Source of the DNA: Pseudomonas viridiflava | GTDB lineage: Bacteria > Pseudomonadota > Gammaproteobacteria > Pseudomonadales > Pseudomonadaceae | Direction: 5' to 3' | Assembly: GCF_900580675.1 (NCBI RefSeq) | Contig: NZ_UTBG01000234.1 | Location: 1-47,085, forward strand | DNA: 47,085 bases | Position numbers and translations under genes: made by a program | The notes under the pieces: generated by a model | Database searches by the model: none | Seen by the model: the letters and a program-made list of their open reading frames with translations, nothing else | Told to the model about the DNA's origin: nothing | In this document: positions 25,569 through 34,167 of the stretch, in pieces | How the letters are laid out: every line of letters begins with the position of its first letter | Numbering within the stretch: the first letter of the stretch is position 1

Positions 25569-27400
25569 AATTACTGTTTGTTAAGTTCACGACAGCACTC
25601 TCTTTAGGTGTTCCGAACCTCGTTCGAGTGCTTTTTTATCGTCTCGGTCTGAAGCTGAAGTTGAATCCTATTTTCAAATTAGAAGGAGAGGCGCCTCAGG
25701 GGGCCTTCTTCTTCCCATCAGCTCACCCGTCCAAAAAATTGGTTTCCCCCGGTCACTGGCACGGCAACGGCTTATTATTTGGCTATATTCCGTATCCAGT
25801 GGGTGCACTCCCACCCGATTGGCATAAGAATCCTATTAATGGTGAGGTCATGGAATACCAAGACCGGCCTTGGTGGGAAATACCTGACTTTGATCCCAAG
25901 GTAGGTGACATAAAACTAATATGGGAAGCCTCGCGATTGGATTGGGTGCTTTCGTTCGCGCAGCGCGTTAAAGAGGGGGATGACGTTGCACTTGAAACAC
26001 TTAATTCTTGGCTAAATGATTGGTGCGAACACAACCCGCCTTATTTTGGTGCAAACTGGAAATGTGGTCAGGAGGCCTCAATCAGGGTCATGCACCTTGC
26101 CATGGCCAGTCTAATTATAGGTTCCTCCCACGATGTGTCAGCGCCGCTACTTGAATTGATCCGACTGCACTTATGCCGTATCGCCCCGACTTTGCAATAC
26201 GCGATAGCGCAGGACAACAACCATGGTACGTCCGAGGCAGCGGCGCTTTACATAGGCGGTAGCCTGTTGGCTAGCTATCACATTGTGGGCGGTGCTGGTT
26301 GGCGACGTATGGGCGTCTACTGGTTAGAAAACCGCTCGAAACGGCTAATAGGCAAGGACGGCAGCTTCAGCCAGTACTCTGTTACCTACCATCGTGTGTT
26401 GCTTGATACTTTGTGCATGGTTGAGCTCTGGCGACTTAGCCGTGGTGATCAGCAGTTTTCGACATTATGGAATTCGCGCGCCGGGGCTGCTACTCATTGG
26501 TTGTACACGATGGTTCGCGGCGCAAATGGGGATGCACCAAATTTGGGTGCCAATGACGGTGCACGCTTACTTCCGTTGCTAGATGATGACTATCGGGATT
26601 TTCGGCCAACCGTACAGATGTCGAGCCGCCTGTTTCTTAACGCTAATGCCTATCCTCCCGGTCCCTGGGACGATCGACTTGAATGGTTTGGCCTGTCGCG
26701 GGCGGCGTCTGATTTGGAACTACCTGCTAGTAGATTAAGTGATAGCGGCGGTTTAGCGGTGCTTCACGAAAATGATGCGATGGTCGTCATGCGTTATCCG
26801 CGGTTTCGCTTCAGACCCAGCCAAGCAGACGCAATGCATGTCGATCTATGGAGGGGGAATGCGAATCTGCTGCGGGATGCCGGAAGCTACTCTTATAATA
26901 CAGAGCCTGTTTGGCAAAACTACTTCCCTGGTACCCAGTCTCACAATACCGTTCAATTTGACGGTCGTGACCAAATGCCACGATTGAGCCGTTTTCTTTT
27001 TGGTCGCTGGTTAAAGACCCGGGAACGGTCGCACATTCATGCGCAACAAACTGCAGTCAGTTTTTCTGCCTCATATATGGACAGTGAACGTTGCAGCCAC
27101 AAGCGATCAATCCTCCTGGATAAGGGGGGGCTAAAAGTTTTTGACGAAATCAACGGGTTTAAAGAGAAAGCCGTTCTTCGTTGGCGATTGTCTCCAGGGG
27201 TGTGGGTGCAAGAGAGCGATTATTTTTTTACAAATGGTAGAGATCGAATTTCGATAGAACCCACGATGTCGGTACGGCGGTGTGAGGTCATCGACGGGTG
27301 GGAGTCTCGCTATTATTTGCAAAAACACCTGGTGCCCGTTCTTGAATTGGAAGTCACACAGCCCGGGTCTTTAACTACGGAGTATCGCTGGGATTTATGA
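25565..27400 (+). CDS. Heparinase II/III-like (alginate lyase family) protein
   Basis: A 611-residue protein with an alpha-toroid N-terminal part and a heparinase II/III-type beta-sandwich from about residue 385. Likely catalytic residues are in place: the Asn-His pair in DNNHGTSEAA (about 220), Tyr in YSVTYHRVLLD (about 275), and the His of TQSHNTVQFDGRD (about 460). No clear signal peptide is visible, although the first 30 residues are hydrophobic and basic. It shares ATGA overlaps with the gene on each side, so it is made together with the oxidoreductase and GT4. A lyase for uronic-acid polymer such as a ManNAcA-containing glycan is a possible role. Confidence 0.82.
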   Translation: MKLLFVKFTTALSLGVPNLVRVLFYRLGLKLKLNPIFKLEGEAPQGAFFFPSAHPSKKLVSPGHWHGNGLLFGYIPYPVGALPPDWHKNPINGEVMEYQDRPWWEIPDFDPKVGDIKLIWEASRLDWVLSFAQRVKEGDDVALETLNSWLNDWCEHNPPYFGANWKCGQEASIRVMHLAMASLIIGSSHDVSAPLLELIRLHLCRIAPTLQYAIAQDNNHGTSEAAALYIGGSLLASYHIVGGAGWRRMGVYWLENRSKRLIGKDGSFSQYSVTYHRVLLDTLCMVELWRLSRGDQQFSTLWNSRAGAATHWLYTMVRGANGDAPNLGANDGARLLPLLDDDYRDFRPTVQMSSRLFLNANAYPPGPWDDRLEWFGLSRAASDLELPASRLSDSGGLAVLHENDAMVVMRYPRFRFRPSQADAMHVDLWRGNANLLRDAGSYSYNTEPVWQNYFPGTQSHNTVQFDGRDQMPRLSRFLFGRWLKTRERSHIHAQQTAVSFSASYMDSERCSHKRSILLDKGGLKVFDEINGFKEKAVLRWRLSPGVWVQESDYFFTNGRDRISIEPTMSVRRCEVIDGWESRYYLQKHLVPVLELEVTQPGSLTTEYRWDL

Positions 27401-28614
27401 AAGTCATTTATTTTCACCAACATTTCTCAACGCCCAAAGGCACCGTTGGTATTCGCTCATACGAAATGGCACGACGCCTTATTTTACGTGGGCATGAAGT
27501 AACCATTGTTTGCGGCAGTTATGGCGGCGGAGATACTGGTCTGGAGGGGCCTTTTCTAAAGCGCGTTCGCCGTGGGACCATTGACGGTATCAACATTATT
27601 GAACTGGACCTCGCTTATTCCAACAGTGACGGTCTTCTGTTCCGAGCGTTTACTTTTTTAAGGTTTGCTGCGTCCAGTGTTAAAATCGCGCTGACTGAAC
27701 GCTATGATTTGATTTTTGCAACCACTACACCTTTAACTGCAGGAATCCCGGGCATATTTGCACGCTGGCTTAGAAGCAAGAAATTTGTGTTTGAGGTGCG
27801 TGACCTATGGCCTGAATTACCTAGAGCCATGGGCGTTATACGTAATCCGATCTTGCTGAAAGCTTTGTCCGCGCTTGAGTGGGCGAGTTACCGTTCAGCT
27901 CATCGTGTAATAGGTCTATCGCCAGGAATCGTTGAAGGTATTGCGCACCGGGGAGTGGACCGCTCAAAAATTGCACTGATTCCCAACGGATGCGATTTTG
28001 ATATTTTTAATGAGTTTACGCAGCCCTGGCGTCCAGCGGGTGTCTCGCCCACGGATTGTGTTGCTTTGTTTGCTGGGACCCATGGCATGGCTAATGGTCT
28101 TGATGCCTTGCTTGATAGCGCTGTGGAGCTCAAGCGTCGCGGCCGAACGGATATCAAATTTGTACTGATCGGCCAAGGCAAGCTTAAGCCGGCCCTGCAG
28201 AGCCGAGCAGAGAAAGAAGGCCTTACCAATGTGATATTTCATGATCCGGTCAACAAGGCTAGCCTTTCCGGATTGATGGCCGCAACTGATGTAGGCCTGC
28301 AATTGCTGGCCAATGTCCCTGCCTTTTATTTTGGCACGTCCCCAAACAAGTTTTTTGATTACATCGCGGCGGGGCTTCCCGTTTTGAATAACTATCCTGG
28401 GTGGTTATGCGGAATGATCGAAAAAAACGAGTGTGGCTTCGCCGTTCGCCCGGAGGACGCGTCGGGTTTTGCAGATGCCCTTGAGGCGGCGGCTGACGAC
28501 CGCCAGGCATTAGCAGTGATGGGCCAAAACTCATTACGTTTAGCGCGTGAGGAATTTGATCGTGTACTGCTTTCAAACCGTTTCGCAGACTGGCTGGAAG
28601 GTGCTGTTAAATGA
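27397..28614 (+). CDS. GT4-family glycosyltransferase (WbuB-like)
   Basis: A 405-residue GT-B enzyme. It starts MKVIYFHQHFSTPKGTVGIRS, has FEVRDLWPELP near residue 130, LIPNGCDFDIF near 195, and the donor-binding NKFFDYIAAGLPVL motif near 315. This set is typical of WbuB/WbuC-type transferases for N-acetyl-6-deoxy amino sugars, but donor choice is a guess. ATGA overlaps at both ends place it in a coupled block of four genes, heading straight into the phosphoglycosyl transferase. Confidence 0.88.
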   Translation: MKVIYFHQHFSTPKGTVGIRSYEMARRLILRGHEVTIVCGSYGGGDTGLEGPFLKRVRRGTIDGINIIELDLAYSNSDGLLFRAFTFLRFAASSVKIALTERYDLIFATTTPLTAGIPGIFARWLRSKKFVFEVRDLWPELPRAMGVIRNPILLKALSALEWASYRSAHRVIGLSPGIVEGIAHRGVDRSKIALIPNGCDFDIFNEFTQPWRPAGVSPTDCVALFAGTHGMANGLDALLDSAVELKRRGRTDIKFVLIGQGKLKPALQSRAEKEGLTNVIFHDPVNKASLSGLMAATDVGLQLLANVPAFYFGTSPNKFFDYIAAGLPVLNNYPGWLCGMIEKNECGFAVRPEDASGFADALEAAADDRQALAVMGQNSLRLAREEFDRVLLSNRFADWLEGAVK

Positions 28615-29204
28615 TCAAGCGCATTTTTGATATAGTCGCGTCGACAATAGGCCTGATTATCCTTTCACCGGTCATTGCCTTTACGGCCTGGCGAATCAGG
28701 AAGCGGCTGGGTTCGCCTGTCTTGTTTCGCCAGGTACGACCGGGGCTCGGAGGAAAACCGTTCGAAATGATCAAGTTTCGGACAATGCGTGACGCGGTGA
28801 ACCTTGATGGAACACCTCTACCCGATGCTGAGCGGATGACGCCGTACGGGGCTTTTTTGCGTGCAACTAGCCTGGATGAGTTGCCTGAGCTGATGAATGT
28901 CTTGAAGGGTGATATGAGCTTGGTAGGGCCCAGGCCTTTGTTGATGGAGTACCTGCCTCTATATTCGCCAGAACAGTTTCGACGTCACGAAGTAAGACCG
29001 GGTGTGACTGGTTGGGCCCAAATAAATGGTCGGAATGAACTCAGCTGGGACGATAAATTTAAGCTTGACGTCTGGTATGTCAATAATCGCTCTTTCTGGC
29101 TCGATATTAAAATAATTTTTCTGACAGTAAAAAAGGTCGTCGTGCGTGACGGTATCAGTGCCGCCGGTGAGGTAACGATGAGCAAATTTACCGGTAACAA
29201 GTAA
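28611..29204 (+). CDS. PglC-type initiating phosphoglycosyl transferase
   Basis: A 197-residue monotopic phosphoglycosyl transferase. It has an N-terminal re-entrant hydrophobic helix (about 5-25), FEMIKFRTMRD near 55, the catalytic Asp-Glu pair in TSLDELPEL near 94, and the VGPRPL and RPGVTGWAQ motifs. Enzymes of this small class transfer a sugar-1-phosphate to undecaprenyl phosphate; PglC uses UDP-diNAc-bacillosamine. The next genes encode PglD- and PglE-like proteins, so the primer sugar is probably a 4-acylamido-2-acetamido-2,4,6-trideoxyhexose. A WbpL-type initiator is not present in the window. Confidence 0.9.
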   Translation: MIKRIFDIVASTIGLIILSPVIAFTAWRIRKRLGSPVLFRQVRPGLGGKPFEMIKFRTMRDAVNLDGTPLPDAERMTPYGAFLRATSLDELPELMNVLKGDMSLVGPRPLLMEYLPLYSPEQFRRHEVRPGVTGWAQINGRNELSWDDKFKLDVWYVNNRSFWLDIKIIFLTVKKVVVRDGISAAGEVTMSKFTGNK

Positions 29205-29263
29205 CCCTCGTTGTTGATCAATACATACGAGAGACGACGAATGCGGAAATGGGCAGGTGTGTG

Positions 29264-29908
29264 ATGGCAGATCGCAAGGAATTAGTAATTGTAGGCTTTA
29301 GTGGCTTCGGGCGAGAGGTGTACCTGCTTGCAACTCGGCTGGGAACAAAAATTCGTGGGTTTCTCGATGATAACGTCGACAACCACGGAAAGACCTATGG
29401 TAATACGGTGGTTTTATCCAGCGTCGATAGATGGACGGACTATTCTGATTGTGAGTTTGTAGTTGCGATTGGCAACCCTCGCGTCAGGAAGCGAGTTGTA
29501 GAGGCAATGGAAGTCAGGGGACGTCCTTCGTACGCAACATTGATCGACCCTGCTGCGATTGTGCACGCTGAACATGTCCGGATAGGTAACGGCAGTGTCA
29601 TCTGCGCGGGTACAATATGCACAGTGGATATCGAAATCGGCGATCACGTGATTGTGAATATTAACTGTACGGTAGGCCACGACACTGTTATCGGTGACTT
29701 TTCGACGGTTGCACCCATTGTCGCCATTTCTGGAAATGTGAATATTGAAGAGCGCGTTGAGGTAGGCACCGGCGCGTCCATTCGCCAAGGCATCTCAATC
29801 GGCGCTGGCTCAATGCTGGGGATGGGAAGTGTACTGACGAAATCCATGCCTGCTCAGACTGTGTATTTTGGCAGCCCGGCCAAACTGATCAAAAATATTT
29901 CGGAATAA
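29264..29908 (+). CDS. PglD/NeuD-type sugar N-acyltransferase
   Basis: A 214-residue left-handed beta-helix transferase. The N-terminal Rossmann-like half starts LVIVGFSGFGREVY, and the C-terminal half carries hexapeptide repeats (VRIGNGSVICAGTI, IGDHVIVNINCTVGHD, IEERVEVGTGASI). The catalytic His is in CTVGHD. Such enzymes acylate the 4-amino group of UDP-4-amino sugars from acetyl-CoA; close relatives may use other acyl-CoAs. ATG 29264 is chosen with AGGTG upstream; ATG 29249 is possible. The adjoining 3-hydroxyacyl-CoA dehydrogenase hints at a 3-hydroxybutyryl donor. Confidence 0.87.
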   Translation: MADRKELVIVGFSGFGREVYLLATRLGTKIRGFLDDNVDNHGKTYGNTVVLSSVDRWTDYSDCEFVVAIGNPRVRKRVVEAMEVRGRPSYATLIDPAAIVHAEHVRIGNGSVICAGTICTVDIEIGDHVIVNINCTVGHDTVIGDFSTVAPIVAISGNVNIEERVEVGTGASIRQGISIGAGSMLGMGSVLTKSMPAQTVYFGSPAKLIKNISE

Positions 29909-29918
29909 GGAAGTGCAA

Positions 29919-30785
29919 ATGAGTGACCCACTTATTATTTCGACTGTTGGTGTTATTGGCACTGGCACTATGGGCAAGGGAATTGTTCAAATTTTGGCGC
30001 AGTGCTCGCACGTCAGTGCTGTTATATGGAAAAGCAATTCCGTACAAAAAGGCCAGCGCGCGTTTCTGGAGCTGGAAACGTTATTCAAGCGACTAGCCTC
30101 AAAGAGTCGGATTTCTCTAGAAGACGCCGCTGACTTTATCGGAAAAATATCGGTCGTTACGGATTTTCCAGCACTTTCAGATGCGCAGCTGATTGTTGAG
30201 GCAGTCTCAGAGGACATGGACGCTAAGCGCGAGGTTTTTGCGAAGCTGTCTCATGTGGTAGGTGTTTCGACGATACTTGCTTCCAATACCTCTTCGTTAT
30301 CGATAACAGAACTGGCAGGTATAACTAAATATCCACAGAATGTCGTCGGCCTGCATTTTTTCAATCCGGCAGCGCTCATGAGGCTTGCTGAGGTGATCTG
30401 TGGTCTTACGACCTCTTCGCAGACGATTTCCACGGCGATGGAGTTTGCTAGAAAACTGGGTAAAGACCCTGTACTGGTAAACGAAGCGCCGGGATTTATC
30501 GTAAACAGAATGCTCATACCGATGATCAACGAGGCGATAGGCATTTTGGCTGAGGGTGTGGCTGAAGCTGAGGAAATCGATAAGGCCATGCGATTGGGCG
30601 CAAATCATCCCATAGGCCCTCTAGCCTTAGCGGATTTGATCGGTAATGATGTGAACCTCTCGATTATGGAGACGCTCCACAACGAGACGGGAGACCCCAA
30701 ATATCGTGCTCATCCTCTATTGAGGAAAATGGTGCGCGCTAATCACCTGGGTCGGAAAACAGGCCAAGGCTTCTTCAAATATTAA
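29919..30785 (+). CDS. 3-hydroxybutyryl-CoA dehydrogenase-like protein
   Basis: A 288-residue 3-hydroxyacyl-CoA dehydrogenase. It has the NAD motif VGVIGTGTMGKGI, catalytic Ser/Asn context in SNTSSLSIT, the catalytic His in GLHFFNPA near residue 140, and the C-terminal domain with NEAPGFIVNRML and LGRKTGQGFFKY. Start ATG 29919 has AAGGAAG upstream. A fatty-acid-type enzyme inside an O-antigen operon most simply supplies 3-hydroxybutyryl-CoA for N-acylation of an amino sugar; 3-hydroxybutyramido sugars are known in Pseudomonas O-polysaccharides. That role is inferred from position. Confidence 0.87.
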   Translation: MSDPLIISTVGVIGTGTMGKGIVQILAQCSHVSAVIWKSNSVQKGQRAFLELETLFKRLASKSRISLEDAADFIGKISVVTDFPALSDAQLIVEAVSEDMDAKREVFAKLSHVVGVSTILASNTSSLSITELAGITKYPQNVVGLHFFNPAALMRLAEVICGLTTSSQTISTAMEFARKLGKDPVLVNEAPGFIVNRMLIPMINEAIGILAEGVAEAEEIDKAMRLGANHPIGPLALADLIGNDVNLSIMETLHNETGDPKYRAHPLLRKMVRANHLGRKTGQGFFKY

Positions 30786-30800
30786 TCCGGGATTCGTCTG

Positions 30801-31979
30801 ATGCTCAATTCGCAATTTTCGCCATGGCCATCTTTTACGGTAGAAGAAGCAGACGCCGTTCGTGAGGTCATCCTTTCCAATAAGGTAAACTATTGGACTG
30901 GTCAAGAAGGCCGAAAATTCGAGGAAGAATTTGCCCACTGGACTGGCACTCAGCATGCCGTTGCTGTCGCAAATGGCACTGTAGCACTGGACCTTGCACT
31001 CAAAGCACTGTCAATCGGATCAGGGGACGAGGTCATCGTGACTTCGCGTACGTTTCTGGCTTCGGTTTCATGCGTGGTCCTTGCAGGAGCGACTCCTGTA
31101 TTCGCTGACGTCGATCGAGACTCGCAAAACATTACCGCTTCCTCCATCGCGGCAGTTCTAACCGAGAAGACCAAAGCTATTATTTGTGTGCACCTTGCTG
31201 GCTGGCCATGCGAGATGGCGCCGATCATGCAGTTGGCTGAAACGCATGGCATTAAAGTCATTGAGGATTGTGCACAAGCACATGGTGCAACGCACCAAGG
31301 CCGTCCAGTTGGCAGTATTGGTCATATCGGCGCGTGGTCTTTTTGTCAGGACAAAATCATGACGACTGGCGGGGAGGGCGGGATGGTGACGACAAACGAT
31401 CCTGATCTCTGGTCTACCATGTGGGCCTACAAAGACCACGGAAAAAACTGGACTGCCGTCTACGAGCGGCAGCACCCCCCGGGTTTTCGATGGCTCCATG
31501 ATAGCTTTGGCACCAACTGGAGGATGCTTGAGGTGCAAGCCGTTCTCGGTAGGTTGCAACTCAAGAAGATGGCGCAATGGCATAAAGTTCGTTCCGAAAA
31601 TGCTAGTAAAATCTGGAGCTGCGCTAAGGCGCTGAAAGGGCTGCGGGTGCCCAATTTACCGGATGATGTCAGTCATGCGGCGTATAAATGTTATGTATTC
31701 GTGCAACCCGAAATGCTACGGCAGGGCTGGGACCGAGACAAAATTATCGCCAGCTTGGCGGAGAGAGGCGTTCCAAGTTTTTCAGGTTCCTGTTCCGAGG
31801 TTTACTTGGAAAAGGCATTTGATGGTACGTCTTTCAAACCTAAGGATCGCTTGCCGATAGCGAAGGAGCTGGGTGAAACCAGTTTGATGTTTTTGGTGCA
31901 CCCTACATTGAGCGCGGCTGAGATAGATAAGACATGCGATGCCTTGATTGCTGTAATGCACGAGGCGGCTAAAAACTAA
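30801..31979 (+). CDS. DegT/DnrJ/EryC1-family sugar aminotransferase
   Basis: A 392-residue PLP enzyme. It has NYWTGQEGRKFEEEFA near the start, VANGTVALDLALKAL for phosphate binding, IEDCAQAHGA with the PLP-nitrogen Asp, and lysine K185 in FCQDKIMTTGGEGG. The family transaminates keto-sugar nucleotides. With WbpM next to it making UDP-4-keto-6-deoxy-GlcNAc, it is most likely the C4 aminotransferase (PglE-type role), giving UDP-2-acetamido-4-amino-2,4,6-trideoxyhexose. A C3 role like WbpE is the alternative. The start lies 15 bases after the dehydrogenase stop. Confidence 0.88.
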   Translation: MLNSQFSPWPSFTVEEADAVREVILSNKVNYWTGQEGRKFEEEFAHWTGTQHAVAVANGTVALDLALKALSIGSGDEVIVTSRTFLASVSCVVLAGATPVFADVDRDSQNITASSIAAVLTEKTKAIICVHLAGWPCEMAPIMQLAETHGIKVIEDCAQAHGATHQGRPVGSIGHIGAWSFCQDKIMTTGGEGGMVTTNDPDLWSTMWAYKDHGKNWTAVYERQHPPGFRWLHDSFGTNWRMLEVQAVLGRLQLKKMAQWHKVRSENASKIWSCAKALKGLRVPNLPDDVSHAAYKCYVFVQPEMLRQGWDRDKIIASLAERGVPSFSGSCSEVYLEKAFDGTSFKPKDRLPIAKELGETSLMFLVHPTLSAAEIDKTCDALIAVMHEAAKN

Positions 31980-32151
31980 GTTGTCGCTGTAGTTGTCAAG
32001 GCTGTTGAGTCGCTCTGCCAGACCCAGAGTGCGCTCACACAGCCCTTTTTATTTTTCGCCTCACCGTAGTAATGAGGCAGCTGGTAGGGTGCTGCCCGCG
32101 CTAGCCGGTAGTAAAGGCAGTTATCAGCTTCCTAAAGGGGATAGAATCGAA

Positions 32152-34146
32152 ATGGATAAAGTACGTAGCTTCTTATTGAATCTGCCGCGCAGAAAAAAAA
32201 GAATATTCCAATTATTGGCGGACGTCGTACTGATCTGGGTAGCGCTGTGGATGGCGTTTGTAGTACGTCTGGGTTTAGACGAAATTAGCAACCCTTTCTT
32301 AGTGCACACTTGGTTGTTTTTAAGCGCGCCTGCAGTCGCGATACCTCTATTTATCCGGTTTGGTATGTACCGCGCCGTCATGCGATATTTTGGCAATGAT
32401 GCTCTGATCGCAATCATTAAAGCGGTGACTCTTTCTTCGTTAATTCTTGGGCTCATAGTTTATTGGTACAGCAATCATCAGAACTTAGTGCCTAGGTCGA
32501 TCGTGTTCAATTATTGGTGGTTGAGCATGGTCATGGTGGGTGGACTGCGTTTAGCGATGCGCCAATACTTTTTAGGCGACTGGTTTGCAGCTTCACAGCA
32601 TGTGCCCTTCACCAACCGGGATGATGGTATTCCCAAGGTGGCGATTTACGGCGCTGGTGCGGCAGGAAATCAGCTTGTGGCTGCCTTACGTATGGGGCGG
32701 TTGATGCGGCCCGTGGCGTTTATCGATGATGATTCCAGCATCGCCAATAGCGTGATTGCAGGGTTGCAAGTCTACAAGCCTAAAAATATCCAAGCAATGG
32801 TAGATGTTTCCGGCGCTCAGGAAATTCTGCTTGCGATTCCTTCCTCGACGCGTGCACGTCGGCGTGAGGTACTCGATTATCTGGAAGGTTTCCCCCTTCA
32901 TGTGCGTAGCGTGCCAGGCTTCATGGACCTGGCCAGCGGTAGAGTGAAGGTTGATGATATCCAAGAGGTTGATGTGGCAGACCTTTTGGGCAGGGATGCC
33001 GTTCCGGCGCAAGGCGAACTGCTCGAGCACTGTATCAAGGGTATGGTCGTGCTTGTCACCGGGGCGGGGGGCTCGATCGGTTCGGAACTGTGCCGTCAAA
33101 TACTTCAATTACGCCCTACAGCGTTACTCCTTTTTGAACATGGCGAGTTCAATTTATATAGTATTTTTTCTGAATTAGAACATCGGATACAACGCGAATC
33201 GCTACCTATTAAGCTGTTGCCGATACTGGGGTCAGTCCGTAATCAGGAAAAAATATTTGACGTGCTGAAAGCATGGAAAGTAGATACCGTTTATCACGCG
33301 GCTGCGTATAAGCATGTGCCCATGGTTGAGCATAATATTGCTGAGGGCGTGTTAAATAACGTCAACGGAACCCTTTATACCGCCCAAGCCGCTCTTCGCG
33401 CAGGTGTTTCTAACTTTGTCTTGATTTCGACAGATAAAGCCGTCCGGCCGACGAATGTCATGGGGAGTACCAAGCGCCTTGCAGAGATGGTGCTTCAGGC
33501 TTTGAGTCGGGAAAAAGCGCCCGTGCTATATGAGGCACAAGACGCGGTGTCGACTATCAATAAGACCCGCTTTACGATGGTCAGGTTTGGAAATGTCCTC
33601 GGTTCGTCCGGCTCGGTAATTCCACTGTTTCATCGGCAAATCAAGTCAGGCGGTCCTGTAACGGTTACCCATCCCAAAATCACGCGCTACTTCATGACAA
33701 TTCCAGAAGCGGCTCAGCTGGTTATTCAAGCCGGGTCGATGGGGTTGGGGGGGGACGTGTTTGTTTTGGATATGGGGGCGCCGGTAAAGATAATTGAGTT
33801 AGCCAAAAAAATGATTCATCTGTCTGGGATGAGTGTGCGCTCCGACGCTAACCCCCATGGTGATATTGCAATCGAATTCACTGGGCTGAGGCCCGGTGAG
33901 AAGCTGTACGAGGAGTTGCTGATTGGTGGAAATGTCATTGCCACAGGTCACCCCATGATTATGAGTGCTAATGAGGACTATATTCCCTGGGAACAGTTAA
34001 AGCTCAAGTTGAAAGAGCTTAACTCTGCTGTGGCGAAGGATGATTACAGCAGTGTGAGGCAACTGCTCAGGGAAACAGTCAGTGGGTACTCGCCAGATGG
34101 AGAAATAGTGGATTGGATTTATCAACAGCGGCGATTGGATTCTTGA
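32152..34146 (+). CDS. wbpM: UDP-GlcNAc 4,6-dehydratase, WbpM
   Basis: A 664-residue membrane dehydratase of the FlaA1/PglF group. Four N-terminal membrane helices (about residues 18-120) are followed by a Rossmann CoA-binding-like domain (VAIYGAGAAGNQLV) and a C-terminal SDR dehydratase with VTGAGGSIGSE and the altered catalytic triad region STDKAVRPTNVMGSTK. It converts UDP-GlcNAc to UDP-4-keto-6-deoxy-GlcNAc. Start ATG 32152 follows AAAGGGGAT; the frame is open earlier, but the added residues are not conserved. wbpM is the conserved right-hand gene of Pseudomonas O-antigen loci. Confidence 0.95.
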   Translation: MDKVRSFLLNLPRRKKRIFQLLADVVLIWVALWMAFVVRLGLDEISNPFLVHTWLFLSAPAVAIPLFIRFGMYRAVMRYFGNDALIAIIKAVTLSSLILGLIVYWYSNHQNLVPRSIVFNYWWLSMVMVGGLRLAMRQYFLGDWFAASQHVPFTNRDDGIPKVAIYGAGAAGNQLVAALRMGRLMRPVAFIDDDSSIANSVIAGLQVYKPKNIQAMVDVSGAQEILLAIPSSTRARRREVLDYLEGFPLHVRSVPGFMDLASGRVKVDDIQEVDVADLLGRDAVPAQGELLEHCIKGMVVLVTGAGGSIGSELCRQILQLRPTALLLFEHGEFNLYSIFSELEHRIQRESLPIKLLPILGSVRNQEKIFDVLKAWKVDTVYHAAAYKHVPMVEHNIAEGVLNNVNGTLYTAQAALRAGVSNFVLISTDKAVRPTNVMGSTKRLAEMVLQALSREKAPVLYEAQDAVSTINKTRFTMVRFGNVLGSSGSVIPLFHRQIKSGGPVTVTHPKITRYFMTIPEAAQLVIQAGSMGLGGDVFVLDMGAPVKIIELAKKMIHLSGMSVRSDANPHGDIAIEFTGLRPGEKLYEELLIGGNVIATGHPMIMSANEDYIPWEQLKLKLKELNSAVAKDDYSSVRQLLRETVSGYSPDGEIVDWIYQQRRLDS

Positions 34147-34167
34147 TTTCTAAATAAGGCAGTGTCT

